This document shows positions 35,151 through 47,470 of a stretch of DNA of 64,000 bases, piece after piece. The stretch lies in NCBI GenBank assembly GCA_003342895.1, contig PTFA01000011.1:7713081-7777080 (forward strand), read 5' to 3'. The notes beneath the pieces were generated by a model. It saw only the letters and a list, made by a program, of their open reading frames with translations. It ran no database searches and was not told the DNA's origin. Made by a program: the position numbers and the translations under genes. Every line of letters starts with the position of its first letter. Position 1 is the stretch's first letter. Origin of the DNA: Casuarius casuarius (lineage: Eukaryota > Chordata > Aves > Casuariiformes > Casuariidae).

Positions 35151-37459
35151 CTGAGTGAAATTCAGAATTTTTGTTCTGTAGGAAATTCTAACATTTTAAA
35201 CACTTCTTTTTGTCCCCCAACTCTGCTTTTTTTCCTTTTTGTGCAGACTATGAAATAAATTAAAATGGAATTTTGAACATTTGCTTTAATACCTTCCACA
35301 AGTTAGTAGCAGCAGACTGGTACAAGCACAGGAAAGTCTGTATCAGCGGGTCATTTGCAAAAGTTCTTGCAGTATCTGGAATATGGATATACCCAGAGAC
35401 TTAGCCCCAAGAACTGAGACCAGGGCTTCAGAAATAAGGAAGTTCTTGTACGAACTTCTTGTGATGAGTTGAATATCACTTTATCAATCAATCCAGGCAC
35501 TTTTTCTATTGATATGGCATGTGAAGTAATTAATATTAATGAAATACACATTAAATAAATATTAAATATACTTAATAAATATATAATTTTTGAGAACAGT
35601 TAAAGAATATTTGATAATAGTTAGGAAAAAAATTGAATAATTCATGATCCTATAATATTCAGACCCGGTATATTGTACACTAAAAATTGTGATAACTATG
35701 TATTTTTTTAAAGATCTTGAATTTCTCTGCTGTTCTCATTCAGTCTTCTTCTGTTATCTACCTGTTTTTTATAACTCATCTGTATGTGCTGAGCCATGGT
35801 ACAGTAACAAACTAAACACAAGGGAGCATTTACTGGAACTCTGTATGATAGCTTTTCATGGCATGTTGTCCCTGTATATGAGGACTCCTGTTTCCATAAA
35901 CTGAAAATTAAAGTATTTTGTCTATGTGAAAACCAAATTTGAATAAATCATGGCTCTAATAACACTTTATTCCTGTAAACCAATATTACTATATAATTTT
36001 ACCTTGCCAGGCCTTTCTGAGATTTTTTTTATTAGTAGTCATGAATCTCTTTGTTTTGCAAAAGGTTATTAAGTTCATGAAGTAAATGGCATGCTGGCTG
36101 TAGCCAACCTCTAATTCCTGCTGTAGTGGGTTTTCAGGTTCTGAAGGTATCCCATATTCTGCTCTTTTATTTATTTATTTATTTTTATTTTTGCATTTTA
36201 GAACACCCTGTAACTTAATATTCCTCACCCATGCCAAATTATTTTATGTGAGAGCTATCCCTTCCCTTTTCTTCCCCTCTGAACTCCTGGTAATGAAATG
36301 CTATTTCAACTGATAAAAAGTAGTCTGGTCTTTAGAAGAAGCTGAAAGAATTTATGGGATTTTCAGAATGAGGGTTAGGACAGGAAGATTATTCCATGGA
36401 GAGGGATCATCTGCAACAAAACTGCAAGCATCATATGTTTTCCAATAACTCCACACAGCTGACAAGGTGTCATTACTGGGAAGTAACACTGAGACATTCT
36501 GACTGATATCAGATGTTTCTTACAATTATACAGCTGAATGAACAGCACATCAAAGCTTAAGCCCAGCTTAGTAATGGACATGAAATTAATGCAAGCTACC
36601 AAAAGAATCTGAGATTAAAAGGAAGGTGATATGTAGGAGCTATTGAAATACAGACCCACTTATATCAGAGCATTCCGGCTTATATGATTCTGTCAAACCA
36701 TTACTACATAGAAATAATGGTGCCTCTTCCTCACTGCTTCTCCTGATAACCTACTGGTAACTATGGCTGATCTTCCGGCTGTCCTATTTTTTATCCAGGC
36801 CCACACACACTATTTAGTTCTGCTTGTTACTATACAAATATTTTTGTTTTTTACTAATATTAGCCCATTTCATGGTACTTTTACTCTTGTTAGAATACAT
36901 TTCTGATGCCTAGAAATGTCCATAATTCTCTGATGCCATCTGTGTTGGAATCCCTCCTCCCTGTAGAGCTAGCCAGCACATATAATAGTAGGGGTTTTTT
37001 TACCTTTATTTTCCAAACCAGCATAGCACCCAACATATGCAGATCAGTGTTATCATTGGTGCAGAGAAGACATGAGACAGAAATGTCCAGCTATCTTTTT
37101 CTGTACCTAGTAAGGCCACAGTTTTCTCTTCATTTTATTTCTTTAGATTTATCAAAGAATGAGTCTTGAAATAAAGTATTTTTCACAAAAAATAATCAAT
37201 TTGTGGAGTTAAGCCTGAAGGAAGTAGGCAATGGCATGCCTGCCCAAAGGTGGTACATCTCAAATATTTACTGACCATAACACTGATTACAGGTGGAAAA
37301 TATTTTAAGGCTAACTGTTAATCTTTAGATAAGCAGTATTTCATTTAGTTTATGAAACTACTCACAATTATATAAAAATAACAAATCCATCACACAGCTC
37401 CAGGTGTAAGAAAGGAAAGATTCAGTCCCGGAAATGATTCTCTGTTTATTGATATTTCA
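35151..37459. other. No recognised gene; (ATTT)n run
   Basis: No gene is supported. A TTTA run lies at about 36165-36195. At 35293-35316 a minus-strand acceptor (CCTGTGCTTGTACCAG) and weak donor enclose a 24-base open stretch (SAATNLWK), too short to call. Confidence 0.4.
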
Positions 37460-37587
37460 ATGGTTAGGCCACTCACTAATGGTAGAGAGTTTGGGCTTAA
37501 ATATTTGGTCCGGATAAGAGAGAGAAGATTTAAACTTGGGTCTTCCACTTCCCAGAAGATTATTGTGTCAACCAGCCTATTAGGTGT
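37460..37587. repeat. Ancient amniote palindromic repeat
   Basis: The left arm (GGTTAGGCCACTCACTAATG ... TTTGGGCTTAAATA) and the right arm (GATTTAAACTTGGGTCTTCC ... CAACCAGCCTATTAGG) are inverted diverged copies of the tRNA-like motif GGTTAGGGCACTCACCTGGGA...GGTTCAAATCCC. This is an old hairpin-type interspersed repeat related to the fragment at 18.8 kb. Confidence 0.5.
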
Positions 37588-37924
37588 TCAGAACCAGAAC
37601 TGGAGTTGTTACATATAGTTGTTCCACACATGTAACACTTTCAGCAGGATATAAGCAGCCTGAAAGTGTATACCCACTTGGGAAATCAGAAACACAGGTC
37701 CCAGTACTTTTTCAAAATTTAATTTTTCAAAAAATATAGGGCACTATTGCCTGGAGAGAGTAAGAGTGTGGAATGCAGAGCCCAGTAATAAAACAGCAGT
37801 CAATGAAGTGAATTGAGAAGGTGTCCTGTATCCTGGGGCCTGATGACAGAACCATTGCAGTATTTCATGATAGATTCAGAGATCCAAAACTGTCACCTCC
37901 TAGGTCTCACCAAAAACGACTCCA

Positions 37925-38076
37925 AACTGCAAATGTATCTCCCATCTTCAGAGGTTTCTAAGACATGACTAGATAAAGCCCCAAACAACCTGATCTGACC
38001 TCATAGCTGATCCTGAGAAGGTCTGATTAGAGACCACCTAAGGTGCCTTCCTACATGAATTATTCTATGATCCTGA
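37925..38076 (+). mobile_element. Short CR1 LINE 3' fragment, plus strand
   Basis: CATGACTAGATAAAGCCCCA, CAACCTGATCTGACCTCATAG, GAGAAGGTCTGATTAGAGACC and the end CTTCCTACATGAATTATTCTATGATCCTGA follow the order of the CR1 3' region in sense orientation. Confidence 0.75.
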
Positions 38077-41000
38077 TTTTCTGAAAATTGGGATTAGGAG
38101 ATTTTAATGCAACTAAACACAGTGCAGGCTACAGCATTCCCTTGCTCGTGGTTGAAGCCAGAAATTAGCTTGACCTAACCATGGGGGCTAAATAGCCCTA
38201 TGGGTCAACTAGTTTCTGGACACATCCCCACATCATAACCAATGACCTGTTTTATAAAAATTTCTTTCACAGGTTCAATAGAAAGATTAATTTTATATAA
38301 GAATCACATTCTTTTTCACTTCTTTAAGCAAGGAACTGACAGGAGGCTATTGAGATGAGACTCCAGGTGAGCAGTTAATTGCAGAGTCCTGGAATACATG
38401 GCCTTCATGGTGACTTTTGACCACTGGTATTACAACCAGACAGTCTGAAAAATCAACACTGGAAACTGTAAGATGATTATACAAATAAATTACATTATAT
38501 GTTACTTCAGATGGCTTCTAATCATTATTTTAGATGTCCTCCGTGATGCTTCTGAGTAGGTATTTCAAATGGCATAGAGCATTCACTTCAATCAGTACGG
38601 CCATATTTATTTTCCTGTGGGGAAATCTGTAAGATGCTCTGGCCTATCCTAGGATTAGTGAGTATCTCGTGTTACAGAGGAGGAAGGAGATATTCAGTGT
38701 AGTGGTGAGCTGAGAGAATTTCTAACTTGTATTTCAGCTTGAGAAGGATCTAAATTGTTCCCAAGATCCATAGAGTAGAGAAGGAGAGGTGAATATGTGA
38801 TGGAAGGAGATGAAAGGGGACGGACAAGCACTTGCTGATGCCTCCCCTACTGCAGCGTGCACAATGTTGAATGGGTGTCTTGCTGTGCTAAAACTAACCT
38901 TATAATGTGCATGATTACAAGCACTATTTAAATATACTGTGGCTTTGCAAGTTGGAAGCCCTCCTTCCTCTCAAACCTGCTGAACAAAAGGATTGTTGAT
39001 CTTTCATTTTGTTTAAAACTCCATTTTACTTCCAGTGTGTAGGATATGGTAAATGGTTCTTCCACGCAGACGCACTATGACAGACAATATCGATAACTTT
39101 TGTAAATGACTCTTTTTTTGAATCAAGAGATTTACTCTCTACCTTCATCATGGATGCACAAATTCATCATGGCCAAGCTAGTAACACTTCCCCTTAGGCA
39201 AGCTCTACTACAGAGGTTCTGGGTACTTCTCACTTCTCTGATCTCTCCACTGATTCCTGTAACAACAGCTTTTATTAATATTTATGTCCTGTCCAGTGAG
39301 ACAACTTGTTTTTTAGGGAAGATGGCTGTGGTGAATAATCATTATTCATCTGTGCAGTAATTCACATGCCTCGTCTCTGAAGTTCAAGTGAAGAACTGAA
39401 GGTTGAGTAGCAGAGGCGGTGTTAGCCTGAGGGAGTTTGACTTAAAAGATACAGACAGCTCCCATTTAAAAGTGAACTTACCCCCATGAAATCTAATTTT
39501 ACTAATACATCTGAGGTCAGATTGCATGTATTTGGTCAGTTTGCATTTATAGACTTCTTTTGACAGCCTCAGGTGAGTCCCAAGGTGAGAAAAATATAGG
39601 TTATAGATGTAAAAATGTCAAAGCTCTGAAGCAAATGCTTAATAATTCATACAATAGTATATTTTATATTGTTTCATCTTTTCAAGTAAGCACTTTGTTT
39701 CTCCTATTGACTGCTGCCACTTTTGTATTTCCTTCATTGTTAAATGTCAGAAGAGCTCTTACTAGTGTGAAAGCCATGCAGTTGAATAGTAGATTTGAAA
39801 GAAAAAAAACCCAGATGCTTTTGTTTATTAACAGAACCTTGCTGCCTACTAGTTAAGAGGACAGTATTCACTGTCTTAGTCATGTGTGTTATGGCCACAG
39901 GAGTATAAATAACAGAACTATTTGTGCTGAAACTAAACAAGCAGAACAATTTGACTGAAAACTGGCATTTTTAGAAACCCACTGTTCATGAAAGTTAATC
40001 ATATGATGTACCAGCTTTTTTTTGGTGGATAGTGATAGTGCCTCAAGAGCTAAAATCTCCAGAAAATAGCTCATGAGGAGGAAACAAAACAAAACATGAT
40101 TTGCAAGTAAGACTTTATAAATCCATTGCATATTTTGAGAAAGTTTAAATCTATATGAAAATGTAATTCCTGCTAAGTAAGGCAACTAGTGGGTAAGTCA
40201 AGTTTTGTGTGAACATACATTTAAAGGAGGCTGAGGTAAAGAAGAAAAATCAAATGGTGCTTTATACACTGTCAGAATAGTCAATGAAACTGAAACACAG
40301 CATATTTCAAGGTGCAAAAAAGATCCATTTTGCAAAACATTTAATTGGTCTGTCAAATTTGCAACTGTGAGAGAAAGTTAATGACTGAAGCTTAGTGAGA
40401 TTCACAAGGAGTGGGCATCTGCAATAACAGAAACGTCTATACAAGAAATGATTGTTGGTGGGTAGATTGAAGTTCATCTAAAAAGACAGTGATTAAAAGG
40501 AAACCAGGAAGAAGTTTTTCCCCTTGTCAGATAATACAATTGCAATCCACTGCAGGAATATTGACACCTTTTTTTTCCTGAAAAATCTGTACCTACAAGC
40601 AGTTATTACGACTTGAAGAATTTAACTATTTTTTTTTAAATCCTATTTTAGCTAAACCTGAGCTGCTTCATAGCAAAATTCTGTACACAGCAGCAAGAGC
40701 TAAATCTGCACCTAAATTATCAGATTGAGTCTCTCAGAACTACAGTATTTCTATGAATCTCAATGAAAATAATGACTTTTGCCTACATCAGGGGACATGT
40801 TATTATTTCCTTATGAATTTCACACGATGACTTCCGTGGAATTGCTGTGACCTGCAATATTGAATGTCAGTGGGTTCTTAAATGCTTACTTTTAACTATT
40901 CCAGTTTGGTGGCAGTCTTGATAAAGCACTGAAAGCTGCCTTTAATGTACCAAAAAATGTATGCAGAGGTGCAGCTTAGCATGGCACAAATACAGTTAGC

Positions 41001-42781
41001 TTTACATAGTATCTCTTACCTAGAAGAAACTTTAGGCTTTTAGCAAACTTAAGCCAACACATGGTGAGATCCTTTTGTAAGGCTAACTCCATGCACTTAG
41101 GAAAACTCAGTGCCTGGAACAAGCCATTATTTTTGAGAGTAGTTTTCATGTGAACAGTCTTTGTTTTAATACGTAAATATTTAAATAAAACTCAAAGGAA
41201 AATCAAAAAGTTTTCCCACTTTTTTATTCTGTCAGCAAGCCAAAAAAAGGTCTATTTTCTTCTATTTGCCTACTCCAGTAAAGCAGAGAATAAGACATTC
41301 TGTCACTTGCAAAACATTCTGTAGAAACTTTGATACCTACAGATTTTCCACCATTTTACACTTCATCTGAAAGATGGTATTTAAACAAAAACATGCTGCT
41401 GTATCTTCCTGAGAAGACTGCTGTATAATGAACAGCTAATCTCACTGCTGTAAGGCATTTACTGGTTTCCCATCAGATGGCCCAAATTCTGCTTAGCTAT
41501 TGAAATCTGATGAGATAATAATACAAAATGAAATGGCAAAGGCATTTGTGTTACAGTGTTTAATTGGAAAATATTCAGCTTGTGACAGGCAGTGAATAGA
41601 CCAGAGATGCAAAAAAACCTGTAGCGTACAAACCTATTTGTAAGTTTTCTCTACCACAGGTATTTTTTTTTCTTGGGAGACTCAGCCATGAACTAGACAT
41701 CAAGATGATTTATTTTTAATATATTCAAGTTTTACTGCTGTCCAGAATGACTAGCTTGAAGGATAAATTATACTGGTTAATTCTAGGTATGTTCTCAGCT
41801 AAGAAAGATAGAGTTCTGGCTTTGAAATTCATTATTCACCATTGAAATTTCTGGCTGCACTTCCTAAACATAAAAGAAAGTTTGCTTTTAATAAGAAAAA
41901 GAAATAGAGGAATTAAACAAGACAACAAGATCGCAGTCTTTGTACTAGCAAATTTTTGAGAACTAGTTTCAGGAAACAGCTTTGCATCTATCAGCCCCGC
42001 TGAGCTAGGATTGAAATGTTCCCAATTTTAATGAAAACCCACTGAAATTAATAATTTTTTTCGACTTAGACCATATATGTGAAGAACACATGCAGTCATC
42101 TTTCGGATAGTAAAGTCCCCTTTCATGCTGACAAAAATACCTGCAGATATTTTATTTAAAACAGAGTACTCAGCACTGGGCAGGAAGCCCAGGTGCCTTG
42201 TTTTAAGTTTGTGCTCTCTTCATTCTCTCAGAAAAACAAATGAGAGCAGAAATAATTTTATGAGGCTCTACCTTCGAGCGAAATGTGAACATCTCCTCCT
42301 TCTACTATTCCAAGGACACATACAGCTAAAATTGTATTAGAATATGAAGCTTTATTCTCATTTACATTCTGGTTTGCTATGGCAGCATACCAGAGCATTA
42401 ATCTAAGTAAGAATAAAATCTGAAGGCTTCTGTCTATGCAAAGGTCAAAAATGCAGGTGTGCAGAATGTTATCTTCTTTCCTGCTATTGAACAGTGCTCC
42501 GTTTTGGCCGTTTCTGCAGAATGATAAAGAGAAGGTTTGTACGTAGTTAGGGTGAATAAATCGTGGTCACCGGTCTTCAGATAACATGATTCAGATGGCT
42601 GAGTGCATAGAGCTGGAAGATACGCAGCATGGCTTTTGTATACAATTATAAGGAAGTATTTGCCCATACTGGCAAATTCACAGTTTGTGTAATTCCTGTA
42701 TATTTCAGTATTTGGATGTTGTATACAATTTGACTTTGGTCTTTCAGTCCAGGAACATAAGAGTTTTATGTCAGTACTTAC
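38077..42781. other. Gene-free AT-rich stretch
   Basis: No exon is well supported. Plus-strand donors with good consensus occur near 38368 (CCAG|GTGAGC) and 39571 (CTCAG|GTGAGT), but the sequence before the first is closed in all three frames. A diverged ancient motif (CTATGAATCTCAATGAAAAT...GACTTTTGCCTACATCAGG) lies at about 40750-40795. Confidence 0.4.
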
Positions 42782-42872
42782 AGGAAGAGTAGCTTTGTGC
42801 TGTCTCATTTCATTTTTCAAGTGTCTTTGTTTCAAGCCTAAAATGGGTAATGTGGATGCTGCAGCATGGGAT
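42782..42872 (-). other. Candidate internal exon of a minus-strand gene
   Basis: A very good acceptor (TTTATTTTCCTTCTTTCAG) and a perfect donor (CCT|GTAAGT) enclose 91 bases: one base then 30 codons (SHAAASTLPILGLKQRH, then KNEMRQHKATLP), ending in phase 0. It lies inside a 196-codon open frame, the longest in the window, whose outer parts look non-coding. Its end phase fits the 10304-10395 candidate directly, but not the 21676-21722 candidate. No family is recognised. Confidence 0.35.
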
Positions 42873-45800
42873 CTGAAAGAAGGAAAATAAAGCAGAAAGC
42901 AAGAAGGAAAATAAAATAAAAGGCCTTGCAAAAGGGACTGAATAAAGCCTTTATGATTTTTTTTTGAGACATTCAGGTTTTTATTCTTTTGAGCTACTGT
43001 TAAGTTACTGAAAAAGAGATTCAAAGACTGAGGCTGATGGAAAGATTATCATCTGCAATGGGAGACCTCAGATTTTATTCTAATTATGGTACTCTGCAGG
43101 CAAACTAGTCTAGAAATAAGAGCTGTTATACATAGTGCAAATGAGGTTCTTTCTGCTGAAATTCCTGTCTGACTTTGTCCAAGGACACTCTTTTACATCT
43201 ACAAGGTTTGTAAAAAAAAACCAATTTAAAAAAACTCTATGCATACACAATATCAGCCCTTCTGATCTAGTAATGGAATAGGTAGCCATATAGCTTCAAT
43301 TTTAATGAAACCTATTTCTTTCCAGACTCCCAGAACATGTTTGTAAAACATATTCACCATTCAGCTTTCAAAGGCTGTTCCATACGCAGAGAAATGTGTA
43401 CTTTCTTACAGTGCCCTTGACTATAATCCTAGAGCCAAGTGCATAAACTAATTTTTTTTCAAATTTGTTCTTTATTTGCTGAAACCAATTGCATATTCTA
43501 TAACTGGAAAGCCAGTTCAATTTTTATGGGTTTAATGAAAAGCAGCATTTTTTCTGTGCATATTAAAGAAAAATGTGATTGTTCCTCAAATCCTTAGTTT
43601 AGTCATATGAAGCAAATTCTCTAGTAGGGCAGATTGTTGGCAAAGTAGACACAGAAATTTGACTTTGCTCTAAGAGATATCCTATATAAATCCCTAGTAG
43701 CTCTGAAACTTTTCTGTATGTTTTTATATATAGTGTATATATATATACACATATACATAAAATATTTTATATGTTATATACAGTAAGCATATTATCACAA
43801 TGAAATAGACTTAATTTATTGTGACTAAGGTCTACATATACTCTGGATTCACCTACATTTCCTTCTGCATTTGATCCTGAATAAGTGCTAAACATTATCA
43901 GTGTTTAAAATAAAGTATTTTCTATGAACTCCTCTTGCAAGTCTATAATGGAAAATAGAAAAGAATGTTTAATGCTGCCTTTCCGGTAATTTTTTCACTT
44001 TGACTAATGATTGCATATCAGATTTGAGAAGAACAGATGTAGCTTGTATTACACACTGCAAACTTTCATGCTTTATTGTGATAACTTTGGAAACTTAACC
44101 AAAAAGGCCATTTCTGTAGGGCAGAGATACTACAAGGTGAAATCAATCTTACTGCTGATGAAAGGAATTGCATGCCACACAGTTTGTACTTTAAATTATT
44201 TAGAGCGTTAAGGCTTCCTTGCCAGCAGACATAATTGATTTGAGAGTTGGTGCACTAGCAACATGCTATGTAAAATATGAGATGTATTCTGTGTTGGCAG
44301 TTCACCATGCTTCTTGGCTAAAGAAATTGCTTAGAATTGCCTTAATTCATAAAATCACAGTCATTGTGACAAGAAATGCTGTAGATATAAAGAACTGACC
44401 ATATAAAATGGTCACTAGTTTTCCATGAACTATTGGACCTGGGGCTCAGTTTACTCAGTGGATTTCATGCTCCCAACCTTTCTTCAAACCACTGGCAAAA
44501 TGTCTCACAGATGTAGCTCCTGGAGCTAGAAAGAAAAGTCAGGAAACCATAACATCAAACAGAATTAAGCAACAAGTTTCTCTCTGGCTTGTCCCTGCGA
44601 GACTACTGGAAGACTCAGTACGCAGTAAGGCTGAAGTCATTTAAATGATTTCTTTCCTGTAAAATCATTTGCCACTTTATCATTCTCATACCTCAGCAAG
44701 CTAGAAGAAAAAAGACATGTTAGTGTTTGGAAACCTAAAATGCTGAATGAGTCAGTTCTTCAGTCAAAAGAACATACTAAAGTTCAGCTGATCACCCAAA
44801 CGATTCCAAAGTGAAAGTTGCTAAGGAAAGGTTGTCAGTCAGGTACCTGAACCAAATGCAAAGGAGACCAAGCCCAAAGACCACTGCTGTCATTGTCTCT
44901 ACAGTATCTCCCTCTCTGTCTCTCTCTCTATCTTGCCATCTAAGAAGGCCAAGAATATTTATGTTCTATGACTTCTCAGGGACCAATGTATAAACCATCG
45001 TTTATCTTTTGCATTTTCTTGCCTCTGCTCTTAGACAAATAGCTCCTGGCGTACATTTGGCCCATCAAATGCAGCTGGATTTTTCTTTTACTCCATAGTA
45101 AATAATTTGGGTGAAAATAGTTGAAATCTTGCTTCCTATCTTCTGACTGTTTGCTTGTCAGCTGAACCATGCCATCTGAAAGACTTCTGGTCTCTCTTAC
45201 AAAAATTTCCCTTTATCTTTCATTATAAAGAGGCTTTTCAGCAAATGATCATCTGTTGAGCATAGGCTGAGTCTATCATCAACACTGGCCAAAATCATGG
45301 AGGCGATGAATTATCAATAAAACAACTACTCATGATTAACCTGTAGAGTAAATGTCATGCAGTTTGGGAGGAAAGCAGAACTGTGAGGACATCTAGTGCA
45401 GCAGGTCAGGCCTGAGCTGGCTTTGAGGCTTAATGAGAGATAGTGAAGCATGTCATGTCTGAATGGAACTTCAAATAAATAATTTACTTACTTGTCTGTT
45501 CTGTCTCATTAAATCTTCCTTCTTGTCTTTCCCTTGTGACAATTTTATTACTTCCACATTTTATTGTTTTTACCTGTCAGTCTTTGTAATTCTCTTTCAT
45601 TATTTTGACTGTTCAGCCAAAGCAAAACACAGTTGTTTTTTTTCTTTAGCAATCAGTCGAATCACAGGGTTACTAATGTGACCATCAGGCTTTCTAGATT
45701 CCTGCTTGGTCTAAGCAAGGTAAATTAACAGCAATTTTAAGATAAAATTGTAGTCTTTTTTAATCAATTGAAAGTAGAAAATAGCAATTGAAAAATGAAT

Positions 45801-47255
45801 GGGCAGTTGATAAGACCTGCCCTTCAGTCAGTTAATGTCATCTTAGCATATTGAGCTCTTGGTGGTCTACTATAGGCATAAAGGGCTAAACTTCAGGAAA
45901 TATTGCTTCATATCTCACAGGATAATGTAAAGTGACAGTATCTGGGTTTCTCTTTCTCATACACACAGACATCCACATACAAAAGCACACATACTCCAGT
46001 TACAGAAATGGGGAAAAAAAATCTGCCAGAATTAATTACGACAGTGTCAGTTCGATGTTTGCTTTTCTAATCTTTTTTTAGGCACAGAATGAGATCCTAA
46101 AAGCTACCTTAGCTATTAATCCCTGGTATCAGGAGCCAGTCAAGGATTTTTATTTACATTCTTTGTTAATTAACAGCAAAAGAACATACGATGTGGATGT
46201 GGTGTTAGTTTTAAGGAATCTGACCTGGGTATATTTCTTGTCTCCATCTCTGTAGCTTCGGGAGAGAACTAATTGTAAGGTATCTTTTACTGTACATTAT
46301 ACCTGGATCAAACCCCTTGGTTTTAGTTCTAATCTTGTTCTCATTGTTAAAACGACAAAACCCAGGTTTTGGTATATTTGCTATTTTCCCTTTCCCTCCA
46401 AGTATGTCTGGAGCCTTTGGGATCAACACAGTAAGAGGCGAGCCTAAGTATAAGCAATATTAAAATGGCTACAGTGATGGAAATCTATCTCAAGTACTCT
46501 CATTTTCATGTTATTACAGATCCTTTATCAGTGAAACTTCTCCTCGTCCTTACCAAAGAAAAGAGTCTGGGTTACAGTGTTCATTAATTCAGGTCCATTT
46601 CTCATTTTGTGGTTGAACAAGCAGTTGTACCAGTGTAACCAAGGTGATGATAGCAAGGGGACAGGCAAGAGCAGTAGGGAATGGGATCTGCTTACAGATG
46701 GGATCTACTTATCACCTCTGGGACTGAATTAAGTGTGTGATTGAATAAAGTGTGATTGAATCAGTGAGATAGAGGGAGACAATTTTTCAGCTTGTTGCTG
46801 CTGAAGGGGAGGGTCCTGCTCAAGCCCCCATTTACCCCCTCCAATCCTTGCTCCCAGCTGTATACATATGATGCTTACTTGGCTCTTGTGGTCACAGGGC
46901 ATCTCCATGAGTTAATTTAATTATCCCATTGGAAAAGTTATTTAGCAAAATAACTGGATAGATTTCTTCTTGGAAGTAAGTTAAAGAAGCTCCTGGGAAA
47001 GACTAGTGAGTGCCAGAGCTGGAGCAAGGCAGAGTGTGCTGTTACTCTTTGGCAGCAGTGAGGTGGTAAATCGTCTCGACTGCTGTAGAGAACAGACCAG
47101 ACGATACAGCACAGCTGGAAAAGGGAGACAACAGAAAACAAACACACTACCTAACTACAACCCAGCTTCCCCTTGCCTTGGAGCTGGGGTCTGGCTCCTT
47201 CCACTGGAGTCGACGTAAAGATGGCAACACCAGTATTTCAAGCAGAAAGGTGTAG
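42873..47255. other. No recognised gene; small repeats
   Basis: A TA-rich microsatellite lies at 43722-43780 and a CT-rich run at 44906-44935. A 15-base unit GTGTGATTGAATAAA/GTGTGATTGAATCAG repeats at 46735-46764. On the minus strand a 9-base stretch at 44692-44700 (three codons, LAE) sits between a strong acceptor (GTCTTTTTTCTTCTAG) and a good donor (GAG|GTATGA), a microexon-like pattern of uncertain meaning. Confidence 0.4.
43722..43780. repeat. (TA)n-rich microsatellite
   Basis: TATATATA, CACATATACA and TATATGTTATATA segments succeed each other. Confidence 0.85.
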
Positions 47256-47470
47256 TTATACTGTAAACAGAGCTGTGGAGTGGTGGGGGGAAGGGGAAGA
47301 TCTCTTGCAGAATTTAACACACATTTTCTGTTCTGTTTTGTTTCTATCTGGAGGCTGAATAGCTTTCTGTAGATAAAGCAAATGATAAAGTTCAAACGAG
47401 TGCTGCATCTGTAATACGGGAGAGGAGTTCTCGTAGTGATTTCTGTTGTCCTTACCAAAGACATAAGATG
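47256..47470 (-). other. Candidate terminal exon or chance ORF
   Basis: On the minus strand the acceptor CCTTTCCTTCACTTCTCACCAG, one of the strongest pyrimidine tracts seen, precedes two bases, 70 codons and a stop. The peptide includes SYVFGKDNRNHYENSSPVLQ and LLYLQKAIQPPDRNKTEQK. A second frame is also open for about 105 codons, so the local composition favours open frames, and no minus-strand AATAAA was seen close downstream. A donor-like GTAAGG 15 bases in would give a microexon instead. No family is recognised. Confidence 0.2.

Noticed and set aside
41337..41366. Minus-strand strong acceptor (ATACCATCTTTCAG) followed by MKCKMVENL
   Set aside because: The frame stops after nine codons exactly at the only donor-like site, and the other frames stop sooner.
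46866..46891. Minus-strand ATG with a short open stretch (MEMPCDHKSQ) ending at donor GTAAGC, as a possible first exon
   Set aside because: There is no promoter or CpG context, and the ORF is far too short to support a start call.
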